From assembly GCF_030812595.1 (NCBI RefSeq), contig NZ_JAUSSZ010000001.1:248001-312000 (forward strand): DNA of 64,000 nucleotides. Reading direction: 5' to 3'. The position numbers and the translations under genes are program-made. Below are positions 1 to 9,642 of the stretch, piece after piece (within the stretch, counting starts at the first letter, position 1; every line of letters starts with the position of its first letter). Below the pieces are notes generated by a model that was given only the letters and a program-made list of their open reading frames with translations, did not search any database and was not told the DNA's origin. This stretch comes from Arthrobacter bambusae. GTDB taxonomy: Bacteria > Actinomycetota > Actinomycetes > Actinomycetales > Micrococcaceae.

Positions 1-22
1 CGGCTGCCGGGTTCGGTGCCGG

Positions 23-1063
23 CTAGGCGAAGGCGTGGATCTTTTCGATGATCCGCATGACGTTCAGGGATTCTGCCGGGTCCACGGGCAGCGGCCCGCG
101 GCTGTGGATTGCCTCGGCGAGTCCTGCATAGAACCGGGGGTATGCGCCCCGCTCTGCCGGGACCGGGACGGCTGATCCGTCGACGACCAAGACGCCCCAG
201 GACTCTCTCGGTTCGATGCCGTAGGCGGGATTTGTCGGCGCCATGCCGGCGGCGAGGGCCGGTTCCTGGCGGTCGAGTCCCCACTTGGTGTAGCCGGCCT
301 TGGAACCGAGGACGTGGAACCGCGGTCCGGTCCGGGCCGCCATGCCGTTCATCCAGAGCCGTGTCCGCACTCCCGAGGCGTGAAGCAGGGACACGAACGC
401 CTCGGTGTCGGCAGCGTCCGGGTGGGGTCCGTGGTTGGCGGTTTCCCCATAGCAGTCCTCGACGGGTCCGAACAATTGGATTGCCTGGTCGATCAGGTGG
501 GCGCCGAGGTCGTGGAGGATGCCACCTCCTTCGGCGAGGGGTGCCGTATCGCGCCAGTTCCCGAACCCGTCAGGGCGCCACCATTCAAAGCGTGACTCGA
601 CGCTGCGGACCTCACCGAGGGCGCCGTCCTGGATCAGGGCTTGGAGGGTGAGGAAGTCCGCATCCCAGCGCCGGTTCTGGAATACCGTGAGCTGAGTCCC
701 GGCATCGGCTGCCCGGGCGATGAGCTCTGCACCGTGGGCCGAGGTCGTGACGAACGGCTTGTCGACTACGACGTGCAGGCCATGCGCGATCGCGGTCGCG
801 GCGAGGTCGAAATGGGTGATCGGGGGCGTGCCGAGGATGACCAGGTCCAGCCCGCCGCTGTGGGCGAAAAGTGCCTCCGGGGTCGGGATGATCCGTGCGT
901 GCGGGTGAAGCCTTGCGGCCTCGGCGGCGCGGTGGGGGTCGGCGGTGACGATGACGTCGAGGGAGTAGCGGGGGTCCGCTGCGATCAGGGGCGCGTGGAA
1001 GACTTTGCCAGACACCCCGTAGCCGACGACGGCGGTCCTGATAGCCGCGGGAGCGTGACCCAT
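23..1063 (-). CDS. Gfo/Idh/MocA-family NAD(P)-dependent oxidoreductase
   Basis: A 346-residue protein of the usual family length. The N-terminal Rossmann fold shows a GYGVSGKVFHAP dinucleotide-binding loop near residue 14, and the family's EKP element appears as VDKPF near residue 100. The mid-domain HDLGAHLID segment supplies the conserved His. Family members oxidise or reduce sugars, inositols or amino-sugar derivatives in the cytoplasm; the substrate cannot be read here. It starts one base after the stop of the upstream ABC ATPase gene, so it is probably the last gene of the transporter operon and acts on the imported compound (inference). Confidence 0.93.
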   Translation of the reverse strand: MGHAPAAIRTAVVGYGVSGKVFHAPLIAADPRYSLDVIVTADPHRAAEAARLHPHARIIPTPEALFAHSGGLDLVILGTPPITHFDLAATAIAHGLHVVVDKPFVTTSAHGAELIARAADAGTQLTVFQNRRWDADFLTLQALIQDGALGEVRSVESRFEWWRPDGFGNWRDTAPLAEGGGILHDLGAHLIDQAIQLFGPVEDCYGETANHGPHPDAADTEAFVSLLHASGVRTRLWMNGMAARTGPRFHVLGSKAGYTKWGLDRQEPALAAGMAPTNPAYGIEPRESWGVLVVDGSAVPVPAERGAYPRFYAGLAEAIHSRGPLPVDPAESLNVMRIIEKIHAFA

Positions 1064-1846
1064 TTAGAGCACCTCCGAGAGGAAGCGTCGGAGGCGTTCG
1101 CTCTTGGGGTTGTCGAAGAGCTCGGCGGGGGTGCCGGCTTCGACGACTTCGCCTTCGTCCATGAAGACAACCTGGTCGGCGACTTTCCGGGCGAAGCCCA
1201 TTTCGTGGGTCACGACGACCATGGTCATGCCGCGTTTGGCGAGTCCGGCCATCAGGTTCAGGACGCCCTTGACCAGTTCCGGGTCCAGGGCGCTGGTGGC
1301 TTCGTCGAAGAGCATGACCTCCGGTTCCATGGCCAGGGCCCGGGCGATGGCGACGCGTTGTTGCTGGCCGCCGGAGAGGTCGCGAGGCCTGTGGTCGGCA
1401 CGTTCGGCGAGCCCTACCTCCGCAAGGCGGTGGCGTGCGCGTTCACGTGCTTCTGCCTTGGGCATGCCCTTGACGCTCCAGAGGGCGAGGGCCACATTTT
1501 CAAGTGCGGTGTGGTCCGGGAAGAGGTTGAAGTGCTGGAACACCATGCCGATGCGGGCCCGCAGGATGTCGGGGTTGACTTTCAGTGCGCTTTCTCCGGC
1601 GAGGAGGACGTCGCCGCTCTTGGGTTCGTGCAGGCGGTTGACTCCCCGGAGGAGGGTGGACTTGCCTGAACCGGAAGGCCCGATGATGCATGTGGTGGTG
1701 CCCGGTGCCACGGTGAGGTTGACGTTGCGGAGGACTTCAATGTCGCCGTAGGCCATGGTCAGGTTCTTCAGCTCGAGGGACGAGCCGTGGAAGGTCTCGA
1801 TCGTCGCAGCCGCGGCGCGGCGTGAGGTGTTGTTGGTGAGGCTCAT
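1064..1846 (-). CDS. Amino-acid-type ABC transporter ATP-binding protein
   Basis: A 260-residue ABC ATPase of the polar amino acid uptake (GlnQ/HisP) type. Walker A reads GPSGSGKST, the signature is LSGGQQQR, Walker B runs into [10 protein letters not shown], and the switch histidine lies in VVTHEMGF. It would power uptake together with the permease gene, whose 3' end it overlaps by 4 nt (1843-1846, ATGA), implying coupled translation. The first 25 residues precede the ABC domain and look unstructured. Substrate class is inferred from family resemblance only. Confidence 0.95.
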   Translation of the reverse strand: MSLTNNTSRRAAAATIETFHGSSLELKNLTMAYGDIEVLRNVNLTVAPGTTTCIIGPSGSGKSTLLRGVNRLHEPKSGDVLLAGESALKVNPDILRARIGMVFQHFNLFPDHTALENVALALWSVKGMPKAEARERARHRLAEVGLAERADHRPRDLSGGQQQRVAIARALAMEPEVMLFDEATSALDPELVKGVLNLMAGLAKRGMTMVVVTHEMGFARKVADQVVFMDEGEVVEAGTPAELFDNPKSERLRRFLSEVL

Positions 1847-2631
1847 GTGTTGCTCCCCGTGATGAGCGGCGATGCCGCGTCGAGTTCGGTGACTTCCTTC
1901 AACCCGCTGGTGGGCGGAGTTGCCCTCCGGCGGCCGGTGCGGAATCTGGCGTCGAAGTAGTTGACCAGGTGGGTCAGCGGGACGGTGATGACCAGGTAGA
2001 AGACGCCGGCCATGACCAGCGGCGACAAATTTCCGGAGAGGACGGCGGCGTCCTGGCCGACGCGGAAGAGTTCGCGTTCGCCGACCAGCAGGCCCAGGAA
2101 ATACACCAGCGACGAGTCCTTGACGATCGCGATGAACTGGTTTACCAGGGCCGGCAGGACGCGGCGGATCCCTTGCGGCACTACCACGAGCCGCATGGAT
2201 TTGGCGTAGCTCATGCCCAGGGCGCGGCAGGCCTCACCCTGGCCTTTGTCGACGCTCTGGATGCCGGCGCGGAAGATCTCGCCGATGTAGGCGCTGGCGA
2301 TCAGGGCCAGCGCGATGATGCCGAGCGGATAGGGGGAGGGGCCGAAGATCGATTGGCTCAGGCGGGCAAAGCCTTGGCCGATCAGAAGGATGGTCAGGAT
2401 GGCCGGAAGACCCCGGAACAGGTCCGTGTAGATGCGGGCGGGGATGCGCAGCCACTTGGAGGAGGAGATCCCCATGACGGCAACGACCATGCCCAGTGCG
2501 ACGCCGATGATGGTCGCGGCCACGGAGATGATCAGGGTGTTCAGGAGCCCGACGCCGATCAGTTGGGGCAGGACTTCGGCCATAGCGCCGAAATCGAAGA
2601 ATGTACGTGTGATGGTGCTAAACCAGTCCAT
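1843..2631 (-). CDS. Amino-acid-type ABC transporter permease
   Basis: A 262-residue membrane protein of the HisM/GlnP type. It has several hydrophobic segments and the cytoplasmic EAA loop near residues 137-158 (EACRALGM followed by [11 protein letters not shown]), which docks on the ATPase. It forms the pore of the importer with the lipoprotein encoded upstream. Only one permease gene is present, so a homodimeric channel is likely. A strong hairpin (2661-2690) separates it from the binding-protein gene. Confidence 0.94.
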   Translation of the reverse strand: MDWFSTITRTFFDFGAMAEVLPQLIGVGLLNTLIISVAATIIGVALGMVVAVMGISSSKWLRIPARIYTDLFRGLPAILTILLIGQGFARLSQSIFGPSPYPLGIIALALIASAYIGEIFRAGIQSVDKGQGEACRALGMSYAKSMRLVVVPQGIRRVLPALVNQFIAIVKDSSLVYFLGLLVGERELFRVGQDAAVLSGNLSPLVMAGVFYLVITVPLTHLVNYFDARFRTGRRRATPPTSGLKEVTELDAASPLITGSNT

Positions 2632-2660
2632 GGTTTGCTCTCACACTTAGTTGGCTGTCG

Positions 2661-2690
2661 GGCGGGCGGACCGGCTGCGGTCCGCCCGCC
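2661..2690 (-). terminator. Intercistronic hairpin between binding protein and permease genes
   Basis: A perfect 13-bp stem, GGCGGGCGGACCG pairing with CGGTCCGCCCGCC, encloses a GCTG tetraloop. It lies between the stop of the binding-protein gene (2705) and the start of the permease gene (2631). No T-run follows on the minus strand, so it is more likely an mRNA-stabilising or partial-attenuation element. Such elements commonly keep binding protein in excess over permease. The function is inferred from position. Confidence 0.6.
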
Positions 2691-2704
2691 TGCTGGCAGG
2701 TGGT

Positions 2705-3616
2705 TTACTTGCTGGGCGCCGGGCTGGCGGTCTGTTCGGCCTTGGGCAAGTACTGGGTAGGCATGGGGGAGCCCGGGAACCACTTCTGGTAGAGCTTCTT
2801 CCAGGTGCCGTCTTCCATCGCCGCGGCGAGCCCCTTGTTCAGGGCGTCCTTGAGGGCGGTCTTGTCCTTGGCAAGCGCGAAGCCGGCCGGCGCGTCAAAG
2901 GAGGGAATATCGGCGGCGCTGACCAGGCCGAACTGCTGCTCGTAGGATTTTGCGGCTTCGTAGTCAAGGAAGTGGGCGTCTGCCGAGCCGCTGTTCACTG
3001 CCGAGATCGCAGCGTTGTTGTCCGGGAAGCGCACCAGGTTTGCGGTGGGGAAATTCTTCACCGCGTACGCCTCCTGAAGAGTTCCCTGGACCACGCCGAG
3101 CCGCTTGCCAGCCAGGTCATTGGTGCTCTTAATCCCTGAGGTCTTGGTCGTCAGGACGGTCAGGTATCCGGCGAGGTAGCCGTTGGAGAAGTCCACGGTC
3201 TGCTTACGCTTGTCCGTGATGCCGATGGCTGCGACGCCGACGTCGAACTGGCCGTTGGCGACGGCTGGCAAAATCGCCGAGAAGTCCTGTCCGGTGAAGA
3301 CGACCTTGTCCACTCCGGCGCGGTGTGCGACGTCTTTGAACAGTTCGACGTCGAAACCCGTGAAGTTTCCGGTCGCGTCCGTGAACGTGTAGGGCTTGGC
3401 GTCGCCAAGGCTGGCAACGCGGATGGTGCCGGGTTCGATCAAGCCGTATGGGTTCCCGGCAGATGGGGACGAGGCGGTGGTTGCTCCGCCACACCCGCTC
3501 AGGGCCAAGAGGGCCGCGACAGCAGCCGCGACGATCACCCCGGGACGGAAGTTCAGTCGTTTAGTCACAGCAAATGTTCCAATCGTCAGAAGCAGGAAGC
3601 GGCCTAAGGCCTTCAT
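2705..3616 (-). CDS. Amino-acid-type ABC transporter substrate-binding lipoprotein
   Basis: A family-3 periplasmic-binding-type protein. The mature part opens with [20 protein letters not shown] and carries [13 protein letters not shown], typical of amino acid receptors. A lipobox (ALSGC) anchors it to the outer face of the membrane. I chose ATG 3616 because AAGGGA precedes it at good spacing, but this gives a long 42-residue leader. A GTG at 3568 would give a textbook 25-residue lipoprotein signal yet has no clear ribosome site. The gene heads the operon and lies directly downstream of the double operator at 3629-3667. Confidence 0.92.
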   Translation of the reverse strand: MKALGRFLLLTIGTFAVTKRLNFRPGVIVAAAVAALLALSGCGGATTASSPSAGNPYGLIEPGTIRVASLGDAKPYTFTDATGNFTGFDVELFKDVAHRAGVDKVVFTGQDFSAILPAVANGQFDVGVAAIGITDKRKQTVDFSNGYLAGYLTVLTTKTSGIKSTNDLAGKRLGVVQGTLQEAYAVKNFPTANLVRFPDNNAAISAVNSGSADAHFLDYEAAKSYEQQFGLVSAADIPSFDAPAGFALAKDKTALKDALNKGLAAAMEDGTWKKLYQKWFPGSPMPTQYLPKAEQTASPAPSK

Positions 3617-3628
3617 GAATTCCCTTGC

Positions 3629-3667
3629 TGAGTCCGGTCTCAACGGCTAGGATTGAGACCGGACTCA
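3629..3667. promoter_or_regulatory. Double LacI-type operator (perfect inverted repeat)
   Basis: TGAGTCCGGTCTCAA (3629-3643) and its exact reverse complement TTGAGACCGGACTCA (3653-3667) are separated by 9 bp. Each arm is itself nearly palindromic around CCGG (GAGtCCGGtCTC), the symmetric CG-centred form typical of LacI-family operators. The element sits between the transporter operon (minus) and the divergent LacI gene (plus), 12 bp from the chosen transporter start. Binding by that LacI protein is inference. Confidence 0.65.
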
Positions 3668-3732
3668 CATCGGGGTTGCTAAAAATGTAACCCAAGCCAC
3701 ACTGGCCGTCAAGGCCCTTTCGGAAGGCATGC

Positions 3733-4815
3733 ATGAGCAGCAACGGTTCCAGACGGCGCGAGATCACGGTTGCCGACGTCGCGCGAGCGGCGCAGGTGTC
3801 CAAGGCCCAGGCCGCGAGGGCTCTGGGCAATTACGGTGCCGTCAGCGAAGAAGTCCGGGGCCGGGTTCTTGCGGCGGCAGAGGAGCTTTCCTATCGGCCC
3901 AACGAGCTGGCCCGCAGCATGAACACGGGCAAATCGAACACCATCGGGGTAGTCGTCGGTGACATCGAAAATCCCCACTTCGGCCTGGCCACCCGGGGCA
4001 TCACGGACACGGCCAAGAAGAGTGGCTATAACGTCATCCTTATCAACACTGACGAGGACACGGCAGCCGAAGTGGACGCCGTCCGGGTACTGCTGGACAA
4101 GCGCGTTGATGGCCTGATCGTGGCCCCGGCGTCCTCGGTGGCAACACGGCACCTGCAAAGTGTGCAGGATTCCGGACGCCCCTTGGTGCTGTTGGACCGC
4201 AATGCCGGGCCAATGGATGTGGAGACCATGGCGGTGGATATGGCCGATATTTCACACGAGTCCACCAAGTACCTTCTTCAGGCCGGACACCGCCGCATCG
4301 CGTTCATCTCCACGCTCAGGACCGAATCTTCGTACCGGGCTGGAATGCTCCTTGATTCATCGCAGATCGCGGATCGTCTCGAAGGCATGCAGCAGGCCTA
4401 CCGCGAAGGCGGTTTTGACTTCCCTGTCGATCTGGTGCGGCTGAACGCCGGAGACGCGGAATCGATCCGCCGCGTTACGCGCGAGGTGCTCCTCATGCCC
4501 GACCCGGCCACCGCGGTCGTCGCGTCCGACGGGCTGATCGCGCTAAGCATCGTGGAGGCGATACAGGAACTGGGCCTGGCCATTCCCGCGGACGTGTCGT
4601 TCCTGATGTACGACGACTTCGCCTGGACGCGCCTGACTACCCCGCCGCTGACCGTTATCGCCCAGCCCGTCTACAACATGGGCGTGGCCGCGGCCAAGGC
4701 ATTGATCCGCCAAATTCAGGGCCTGCCTCGCCGGACACCTGCCCCCAAATTCACGGCGACCCTGATCCGCCGCGGCTCGGTCGGGATACGGCGCGCGGCA
4801 GAGGTCCGCAAATAA
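3733..4815 (+). CDS. LacI-family transcriptional regulator
   Basis: A 360-residue regulator. The N-terminal helix-turn-helix is at about residues 11-35 (ITVADVARAAQVSKAQAARAL), followed by the hinge helix region YRPNELARSMNTGKSNTIG. A periplasmic-binding-like effector domain fills the rest (VDGLIVAPAS, RPLVLLDRNAG, DDFAWTRLTTPPLT). The ATG at 3733 follows GGAAGG. It diverges from the ABC transporter operon and shares the double operator with it, so it probably represses that operon until the transported compound appears (inference). Confidence 0.94.
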   Translation: MSSNGSRRREITVADVARAAQVSKAQAARALGNYGAVSEEVRGRVLAAAEELSYRPNELARSMNTGKSNTIGVVVGDIENPHFGLATRGITDTAKKSGYNVILINTDEDTAAEVDAVRVLLDKRVDGLIVAPASSVATRHLQSVQDSGRPLVLLDRNAGPMDVETMAVDMADISHESTKYLLQAGHRRIAFISTLRTESSYRAGMLLDSSQIADRLEGMQQAYREGGFDFPVDLVRLNAGDAESIRRVTREVLLMPDPATAVVASDGLIALSIVEAIQELGLAIPADVSFLMYDDFAWTRLTTPPLTVIAQPVYNMGVAAAKALIRQIQGLPRRTPAPKFTATLIRRGSVGIRRAAEVRK

Positions 4816-4824
4816 CAGCACCCG

Positions 4825-5005
4825 GTGCGCAACCAAGAAGCTTGGCAATCCAGCCAGGAATGGCAGCGGCCTCAACAACTCAGCGGTACATGGGGTGAGC
4901 TGCTCTCGGAGTTTCTCGGCACCTTTGCGCTGATCTCCTTTGGCGATGGAGCAGTGGCCATAGCCATGGCATCTTTGCCCGGATCCGGCAGGGCAGCAAC
5001 GCCAC
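4825..5005 (+). pseudogene. 5' remnant of a MIP/glycerol-facilitator-like channel gene
   Basis: About 60 codons encode GELLSEFLGTFALISFGDG and AVAIAMASLPGSGRAA, which match the first transmembrane helix and following loop of actinobacterial aquaglyceroporins as I recall them. No NPA motif or further helices follow. After about 5005 the frame runs into antisense DNA of ctaD, whose stop is at 5040. The gene therefore seems truncated by a deletion whose right end lies next to ctaD. A similarity search with the first 60 residues would settle this. Confidence 0.55.
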
Positions 5006-5039
5006 CCCGATCCTTCGGGCCCGTACACCGTGTCCTGAT

Positions 5040-6731
5040 TCACGCAGACGGCATTGAGTGCGGCGAAGACGTCTTGGCGTTGGCAAGTTCCGGGTGGTGG
5101 AGGTCCAAAGCGGGACGTTCGGAACGGATGCGGGGCAGGGAGGTGAAGTTGTGCCGCGGCGGCGGGCAGGATGTAGCCCACTCGAGCGAGGCGCCGAAGC
5201 CCCAAGGGTCGTCTACTTCCACTTTCTTGTTGCTGCGCCAGGTGATGTAGACGTTCCAGAAGAACGGCAGCAGTGAGGCGCCGAGCACGAAGGAGGAGAT
5301 GGTGGAGAACTGGTTCATCCAGGTGAAGTTGTCCTGGGGCAGGTAGTCCGCGTACCGGCGGGGCATGCCCTCGACGCCGAGCCAGTGCTGGATCAGGAAG
5401 GTGCCGTGGAAGCCCAGGAACAGGAGCCAGAAGTGGATCTTGCCGAGGCGTTCGTTGAGCATCTTGCCTGTCCACTTGGGCCACCAGAAGTAGAACCCTG
5501 CGAACATCGCGAACACCACGGTGCCGAAGACCACGTAGTGGAAGTGCGCCACCACGAAGTAGGAGTCCGAGACGTGGAAGTCCAGCGGCGGGGAGGCCAG
5601 GATGACGCCGGTCAGGCCGCCGAAGAGGAACGTCACCAGGAAGCCGATGCTCCACAGCATCGGGGTTTCGAAGGTGATCGAGCCCTGCCACAGGGTGCCG
5701 ATCCAGTTGAAGAACTTCACGCCGGTGGGAACCGCGATGAGCATCGTCATGAAGGAGAAGAAGGGCAGCAGCACCGAGCCTGTGACATACATGTGGTGCG
5801 CCCACACCGTCACCGACAGGGCGGCAATGGAGATGGTCGCGTAGACCAGGCCCTTGTACCCGAAGATCGGCTTGCGGCTGAAGACGGGGAAGATCTCAGA
5901 GACGATGCCGAAGAACGGCAGCGCGATGATGTACACCTCGGGGTGGCCGAAGAACCAGAACAAGTGCTGCCACAAGATGGCTCCGCCGTTTTCGGGGTCG
6001 TAAATGTGGGCACCGAAGCGGCGGTCCGCGCCCAGCGCGAACAGGGCGGCAGCAAGGGGCGGGAATGCCATCAGGACCAGGATCGCCGTCACCAGGGTGT
6101 TCCAGGTGAAGATCGGCATGCGCCACATCGTCATGCCGGGAGCGCGCATGCAAATGATCGTGGTGATGAAGTTGACCGCACCCAGGATCGTTCCGAAACC
6201 GGACAACGCGAGCCCGAAGACCCACAAGTCACCGCCCACACCGGGAGTGAAGGTGGTGTTATTCAGTGGTGCGTAGGCGAACCAACCGAACGACGCGGCA
6301 CCCTGCGGCGTAATGAACCCGGACACCGCGATCGTGGAGCCGAAAAGGAAGAACCAGAAGGCCAGCGCGTTCAGCCGCGGGAAGGCGACGTCGGGGGCGC
6401 CGATCTGCAGCGGCATGACGACGTTCGCGAAGCCGGCGAAGAGCGGCGTCGCGAACATGAGCAACATCACCGTGCCGTGCATCGTGAAGAGCTGGTTGTA
6501 CTGTTCCTTGGTCTGCAGGATCTGCATGCCCGGCTCGAAGAGCTCCGCACGCATCAGCAGCGCCATAACGCCGCCCAGGCAGAAGAACACAAAGGACGCG
6601 ATCAGGTACATGTACCCGATGGTCTTGTGGTCCGTGGAGGTGATCCAGTTGACGACAATACGTCCCTTGGACCGGGGAACCTTCAGCGGCAGGCCTTGGG
6701 ACGCCTGGGCCGTGATATCTTCAAGGGCCAT
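5040..6731 (-). CDS. ctaD: Cytochrome c oxidase subunit I (orphan copy)
   Basis: A haem-copper oxidase subunit I that reduces O2 to water and pumps protons. Visible metal sites are a haem-a His in TMHGTVML, the Cu-B/cross-linked Tyr element HPEVYI, the Cu-B pair AHHMY, and the haem ligands in AHFHYVVFG. About 12 hydrophobic segments are present. ATG 6731 follows GAGGAGGGGG, so an upstream in-frame ATG at 6767 is rejected. No subunit II or III gene is nearby. It is the last gene of the seven-gene operon starting at 14190, so it may be a paralogue of a main ctaD elsewhere (inference). Confidence 0.96.
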   Translation of the reverse strand: MALEDITAQASQGLPLKVPRSKGRIVVNWITSTDHKTIGYMYLIASFVFFCLGGVMALLMRAELFEPGMQILQTKEQYNQLFTMHGTVMLLMFATPLFAGFANVVMPLQIGAPDVAFPRLNALAFWFFLFGSTIAVSGFITPQGAASFGWFAYAPLNNTTFTPGVGGDLWVFGLALSGFGTILGAVNFITTIICMRAPGMTMWRMPIFTWNTLVTAILVLMAFPPLAAALFALGADRRFGAHIYDPENGGAILWQHLFWFFGHPEVYIIALPFFGIVSEIFPVFSRKPIFGYKGLVYATISIAALSVTVWAHHMYVTGSVLLPFFSFMTMLIAVPTGVKFFNWIGTLWQGSITFETPMLWSIGFLVTFLFGGLTGVILASPPLDFHVSDSYFVVAHFHYVVFGTVVFAMFAGFYFWWPKWTGKMLNERLGKIHFWLLFLGFHGTFLIQHWLGVEGMPRRYADYLPQDNFTWMNQFSTISSFVLGASLLPFFWNVYITWRSNKKVEVDDPWGFGASLEWATSCPPPRHNFTSLPRIRSERPALDLHHPELANAKTSSPHSMPSA

Positions 6732-6763
6732 GCCCCCTCCTCTCAGTGGTGTTTGAATAATCC

Positions 6764-8527
6764 TCACGACGCCGGTGGTCCGGCAAGGCGGTGGGCTGTT
6801 TCGAGCATGGCCGCATGGACGAACGCTTGGGGAAAGTTTCCGCGCAGCTGCCGCTGTTCGACGTCGAATTCTTCGGTGAACAGCCCCGGCGAGCCGCAGG
6901 CGGCTCGGTTGCGTTCAAAGAGTCTGAACGCCTCCACGGTGTTGCCTTGCAGGTGTTCGGTGAGGGCGAGGTTGAAGCCGCACAGCAGGAATGCGCCTTC
7001 TGCTTCAGCGAGGCGACCGGGCCCGTGGCTGAAACGGTAGACATAGCCGTCGTCGAAGAGTTCCTTCCGTACCGCGGCCGCCGTGGCAAGAGAGCGGGGA
7101 TCGCGCGGAGGGATGGCGCCGCGGATTGCGGGGAGAAGGAGCGCTGAGTCGATCCGCTCATCCGATGCTGATCGTTGCCACCGACCACTCGGATGCATGC
7201 AGGTCGCGGCGGCCTGATCAAAGATCTTGTCGGCGAGCGATTCCCACGAGGCCGCTTGCGCGGTCGGGGCGTGCCGGATGATGGCCTTGAGGCCGGCGAC
7301 GCACAACAACCGCGAATGGGTCCAGTATTCGTTTTCGAGCTCCCACATACCGGCGTCGGGCTCGGTCCATTTTGCTTCAATCGCCGCGACGGCAAGTTCG
7401 ACGGCGGTCCAGGTCACCTTGTCGAGGCGGTCGTGGTCGGCCGCCGTTGCGAAAAGCAGGAGCGTTTCGCCGAAGTTGTCCAGCTGGAATTGCCCGTTGA
7501 TCCAGTTGCCAACCGTGTCAGTCCCGCCGGGATAGCCGGGAAAGTCGAGCGCTTTCTCGTCCGGAACGCGGCCGCCCGTGACGGTGTAGGCGGGCTTCAA
7601 CGAGGGGCCGTCCGACAACAAGCGCTCGCCGACGAAGCGGACCGCACTGTCGAAAATATCCATGGCCCCGCTCGCGGCCGCGGCCAAGCCGGCGAAGCAC
7701 TGGTCGCGGATCCAGGCGTAGCGGTAGTCGTAGTTGCGCTTCGCAGCTTCGCGCTCGGGCAGCCCCATGGTCGCCGCCGCAACCATGGCGCCGGAGGAAC
7801 TGGTCAACCCGCGGAGGACGGCGTACGCGCGCCGAGCGTCCGCTGGTGCGACCGATGAGGTCATTTCGGGGGCCAACGCAGCCCAGGCCCGTTCCGTGGA
7901 CGCCCAGAGACTCGCGGATTCAGGTGCCCGGGCAGGTAAAGGCTTGCTCGAAAGCTCCAGCACCAGATGGTGTTCATCGCCGGGCGCAAGCCGGATTTCC
8001 TCCCGCAAGACGCCGTCCACGAGGTTCGCCCGGCCAAGTCCGCTGACGCGAAGCCGCAAGCCGCCGCCCGAACCCGACCACGCGCCGTCATCCTCTTTTG
8101 AAAGGTCCAGTCGTTCCCGCCCGAAACCGGGCTTGGGCTGCAGTACGACCCGGACCGGCGCGTTCCCGGAGATGACCCGGATACACCGCATCAGCACGGC
8201 CGTCGACGGATCGCCCGGCATGGCCAGCGCTTCGCGGCACTCGACGATCCCGTCCGTCGTGACCCAGCGGCTGTTCCAGATGAGCGTGCCGTCGTCGTAG
8301 TGCCCTTCCCAGACGTACCGCGGGTTCAGCGGCGTCACGGCAAACGCCCCGGGACCGTCGATGAGCGACGCGAACACGGCCGGATCGTGCCATTGCGGCG
8401 CGCACATCCAGACGACGTCGCCGCGCGGCCCGATCACCGCACCGCGTTCGCCGTCGCCGAGGAGGGCGTAGTCGCGCAGGACATGGGCAGGGAAAAGGAC
8501 GTCGACGTCGGACTGTCTGGCTGTCAT
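6764..8527 (-). CDS. Glycoside hydrolase family 15 protein (glucoamylase/trehalase-like)
   Basis: A 587-residue protein with an N-terminal beta-sandwich (trehalase-like N domain, about residues 14-200) and an (alpha/alpha)6 catalytic barrel. Barrel motifs include [13 protein letters not shown] near residue 270, and [12 protein letters not shown], whose Glu matches the general acid. FTEEFD followed by GNFPQAFVH near the C terminus matches the catalytic base. The family hydrolyses alpha-glucosides such as maltooligosaccharides or trehalose. No signal peptide is seen, so it should be cytoplasmic. Its ATG overlaps the upstream enolase-superfamily stop by 4 nt. Confidence 0.92.
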   Translation of the reverse strand: MTARQSDVDVLFPAHVLRDYALLGDGERGAVIGPRGDVVWMCAPQWHDPAVFASLIDGPGAFAVTPLNPRYVWEGHYDDGTLIWNSRWVTTDGIVECREALAMPGDPSTAVLMRCIRVISGNAPVRVVLQPKPGFGRERLDLSKEDDGAWSGSGGGLRLRVSGLGRANLVDGVLREEIRLAPGDEHHLVLELSSKPLPARAPESASLWASTERAWAALAPEMTSSVAPADARRAYAVLRGLTSSSGAMVAAATMGLPEREAAKRNYDYRYAWIRDQCFAGLAAAASGAMDIFDSAVRFVGERLLSDGPSLKPAYTVTGGRVPDEKALDFPGYPGGTDTVGNWINGQFQLDNFGETLLLFATAADHDRLDKVTWTAVELAVAAIEAKWTEPDAGMWELENEYWTHSRLLCVAGLKAIIRHAPTAQAASWESLADKIFDQAAATCMHPSGRWQRSASDERIDSALLLPAIRGAIPPRDPRSLATAAAVRKELFDDGYVYRFSHGPGRLAEAEGAFLLCGFNLALTEHLQGNTVEAFRLFERNRAACGSPGLFTEEFDVEQRQLRGNFPQAFVHAAMLETAHRLAGPPAS

Positions 8528-9636
8528 GGGCGGCCTACCCGGTATTTAAGCGCGTCGTGTTCGCGGAAGGTGAGTCCGTTGCCGGGGTTGTCAGCCGGGC
8601 GGACGCTCCCGCCTTGCGGGTCGGCGGCGCCATCGAAGAAGATGTCCTCTATTCGGACATGGTCGTGGAACCATTCCAAGTGACGGAAGTTGGGGGTGCC
8701 CGCGGCCGCCGCGATGGACAAGTTCGGGGCACAGTGTCCGGAGATTTCCAGTCCGTGCGCCGCGGCAACGGCCGCAACCCGGAGCCACTCGGTGATCCCG
8801 CCGCAACGGCTCACGTCCACTTGGAGGCAGTCGACGGCGTCGGCCGCGCACATCCGCTCGAAGTAGAAGAGGTCCGTGCCGTACTCGCCGGCGGCGACGT
8901 CAGCCGTGATCAGTTGGCGGACCTCGCGGAGTCCGTCGAGATGGTCGCTCGAGACCGGTTCTTCAAACCACACGATATTTTGGTCGGCCGCGGCCTGGAA
9001 GACCCGCACGGCCTGCTTCGCAGTGTACGCGCCGTTGGCATCGACGAAGAGCGCGACGTTCGGGCCCACAATCGATCGGGCCTGCCCAATCCGGGAAAGG
9101 TCCCGCGCCGTGCTGGTCCCGCGGTCCTGGCCGATCTTGATCTTCACCCGCGGGATTTGTTGCACCATGGTCCAATGTTCCAACTGGTCCCGCAGTTGTT
9201 CCTCCGAATACGTGGTGAATCCGCCGCTGCCGTACACGTCCACTTCGGAGCGTGCCGCGCCCAGCAGTCGGTGCAGCGGGAGGTCGAGGACCCGGGCCTT
9301 GAGGTCCCACAGCGCGCAGTCGACGGCGGAAATCGCATAGGCGGCCAGCCCGGGTCGCGATGCGTTCCGCACAGTCCGCGCCATGGCTTCGGACGCGGCG
9401 GGAACGTCGAAAACGCTCAGCCCGTTGACGGCCGGCTCGAGGAGCTCCTTGATGAGCTCGACGCAGGCGGCCGGCGCGTAAGTCCAGCCGAGGCCGGTCC
9501 ACGCGCCGGCCTCGGCCTGCACCAAAACCATCGTGGTGCTGTCCCAGGCGAAGGTTCCGTCGCCTTCCGCTGCCGTCGTGGGCACGGTGTAGGCCGAGAC
9601 CTTGAGGGCTTCAACAAGGAGCGTTGTATCGCGCAC
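8524..9636 (-). CDS. Mandelate racemase/muconate lactonizing enzyme family protein
   Basis: A 370-residue enolase-superfamily enzyme. It has a KxK motif (RVKIKIG), the metal-binding Asp and Glu in FVDANGAY and WFEEPV, a third acidic ligand in AAGEYG, and a possible catalytic His in ISGHCAPN. These enzymes abstract an alpha proton from a carboxylate substrate; sugar-acid dehydration or racemisation is typical. Substrate is not readable. The gene follows the TPP enzyme by 6 nt and overlaps GH15 by 4 nt. An acid sugar formed by the GMC oxidoreductase would be a logical substrate (inference). Confidence 0.93.
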   Translation of the reverse strand: MRDTTLLVEALKVSAYTVPTTAAEGDGTFAWDSTTMVLVQAEAGAWTGLGWTYAPAACVELIKELLEPAVNGLSVFDVPAASEAMARTVRNASRPGLAAYAISAVDCALWDLKARVLDLPLHRLLGAARSEVDVYGSGGFTTYSEEQLRDQLEHWTMVQQIPRVKIKIGQDRGTSTARDLSRIGQARSIVGPNVALFVDANGAYTAKQAVRVFQAAADQNIVWFEEPVSSDHLDGLREVRQLITADVAAGEYGTDLFYFERMCAADAVDCLQVDVSRCGGITEWLRVAAVAAAHGLEISGHCAPNLSIAAAAGTPNFRHLEWFHDHVRIEDIFFDGAADPQGGSVRPADNPGNGLTFREHDALKYRVGRP

Positions 9637-9642
9637 CTCAAG

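Noticed and set aside
5385..7040. A 551-codon open frame on the plus strand opposite ctaD
   Set aside because: It is antisense to a clear haem-copper oxidase gene, has Glu/Asp/Arg-rich low-complexity composition and no family features; high G+C produces such mirror frames.
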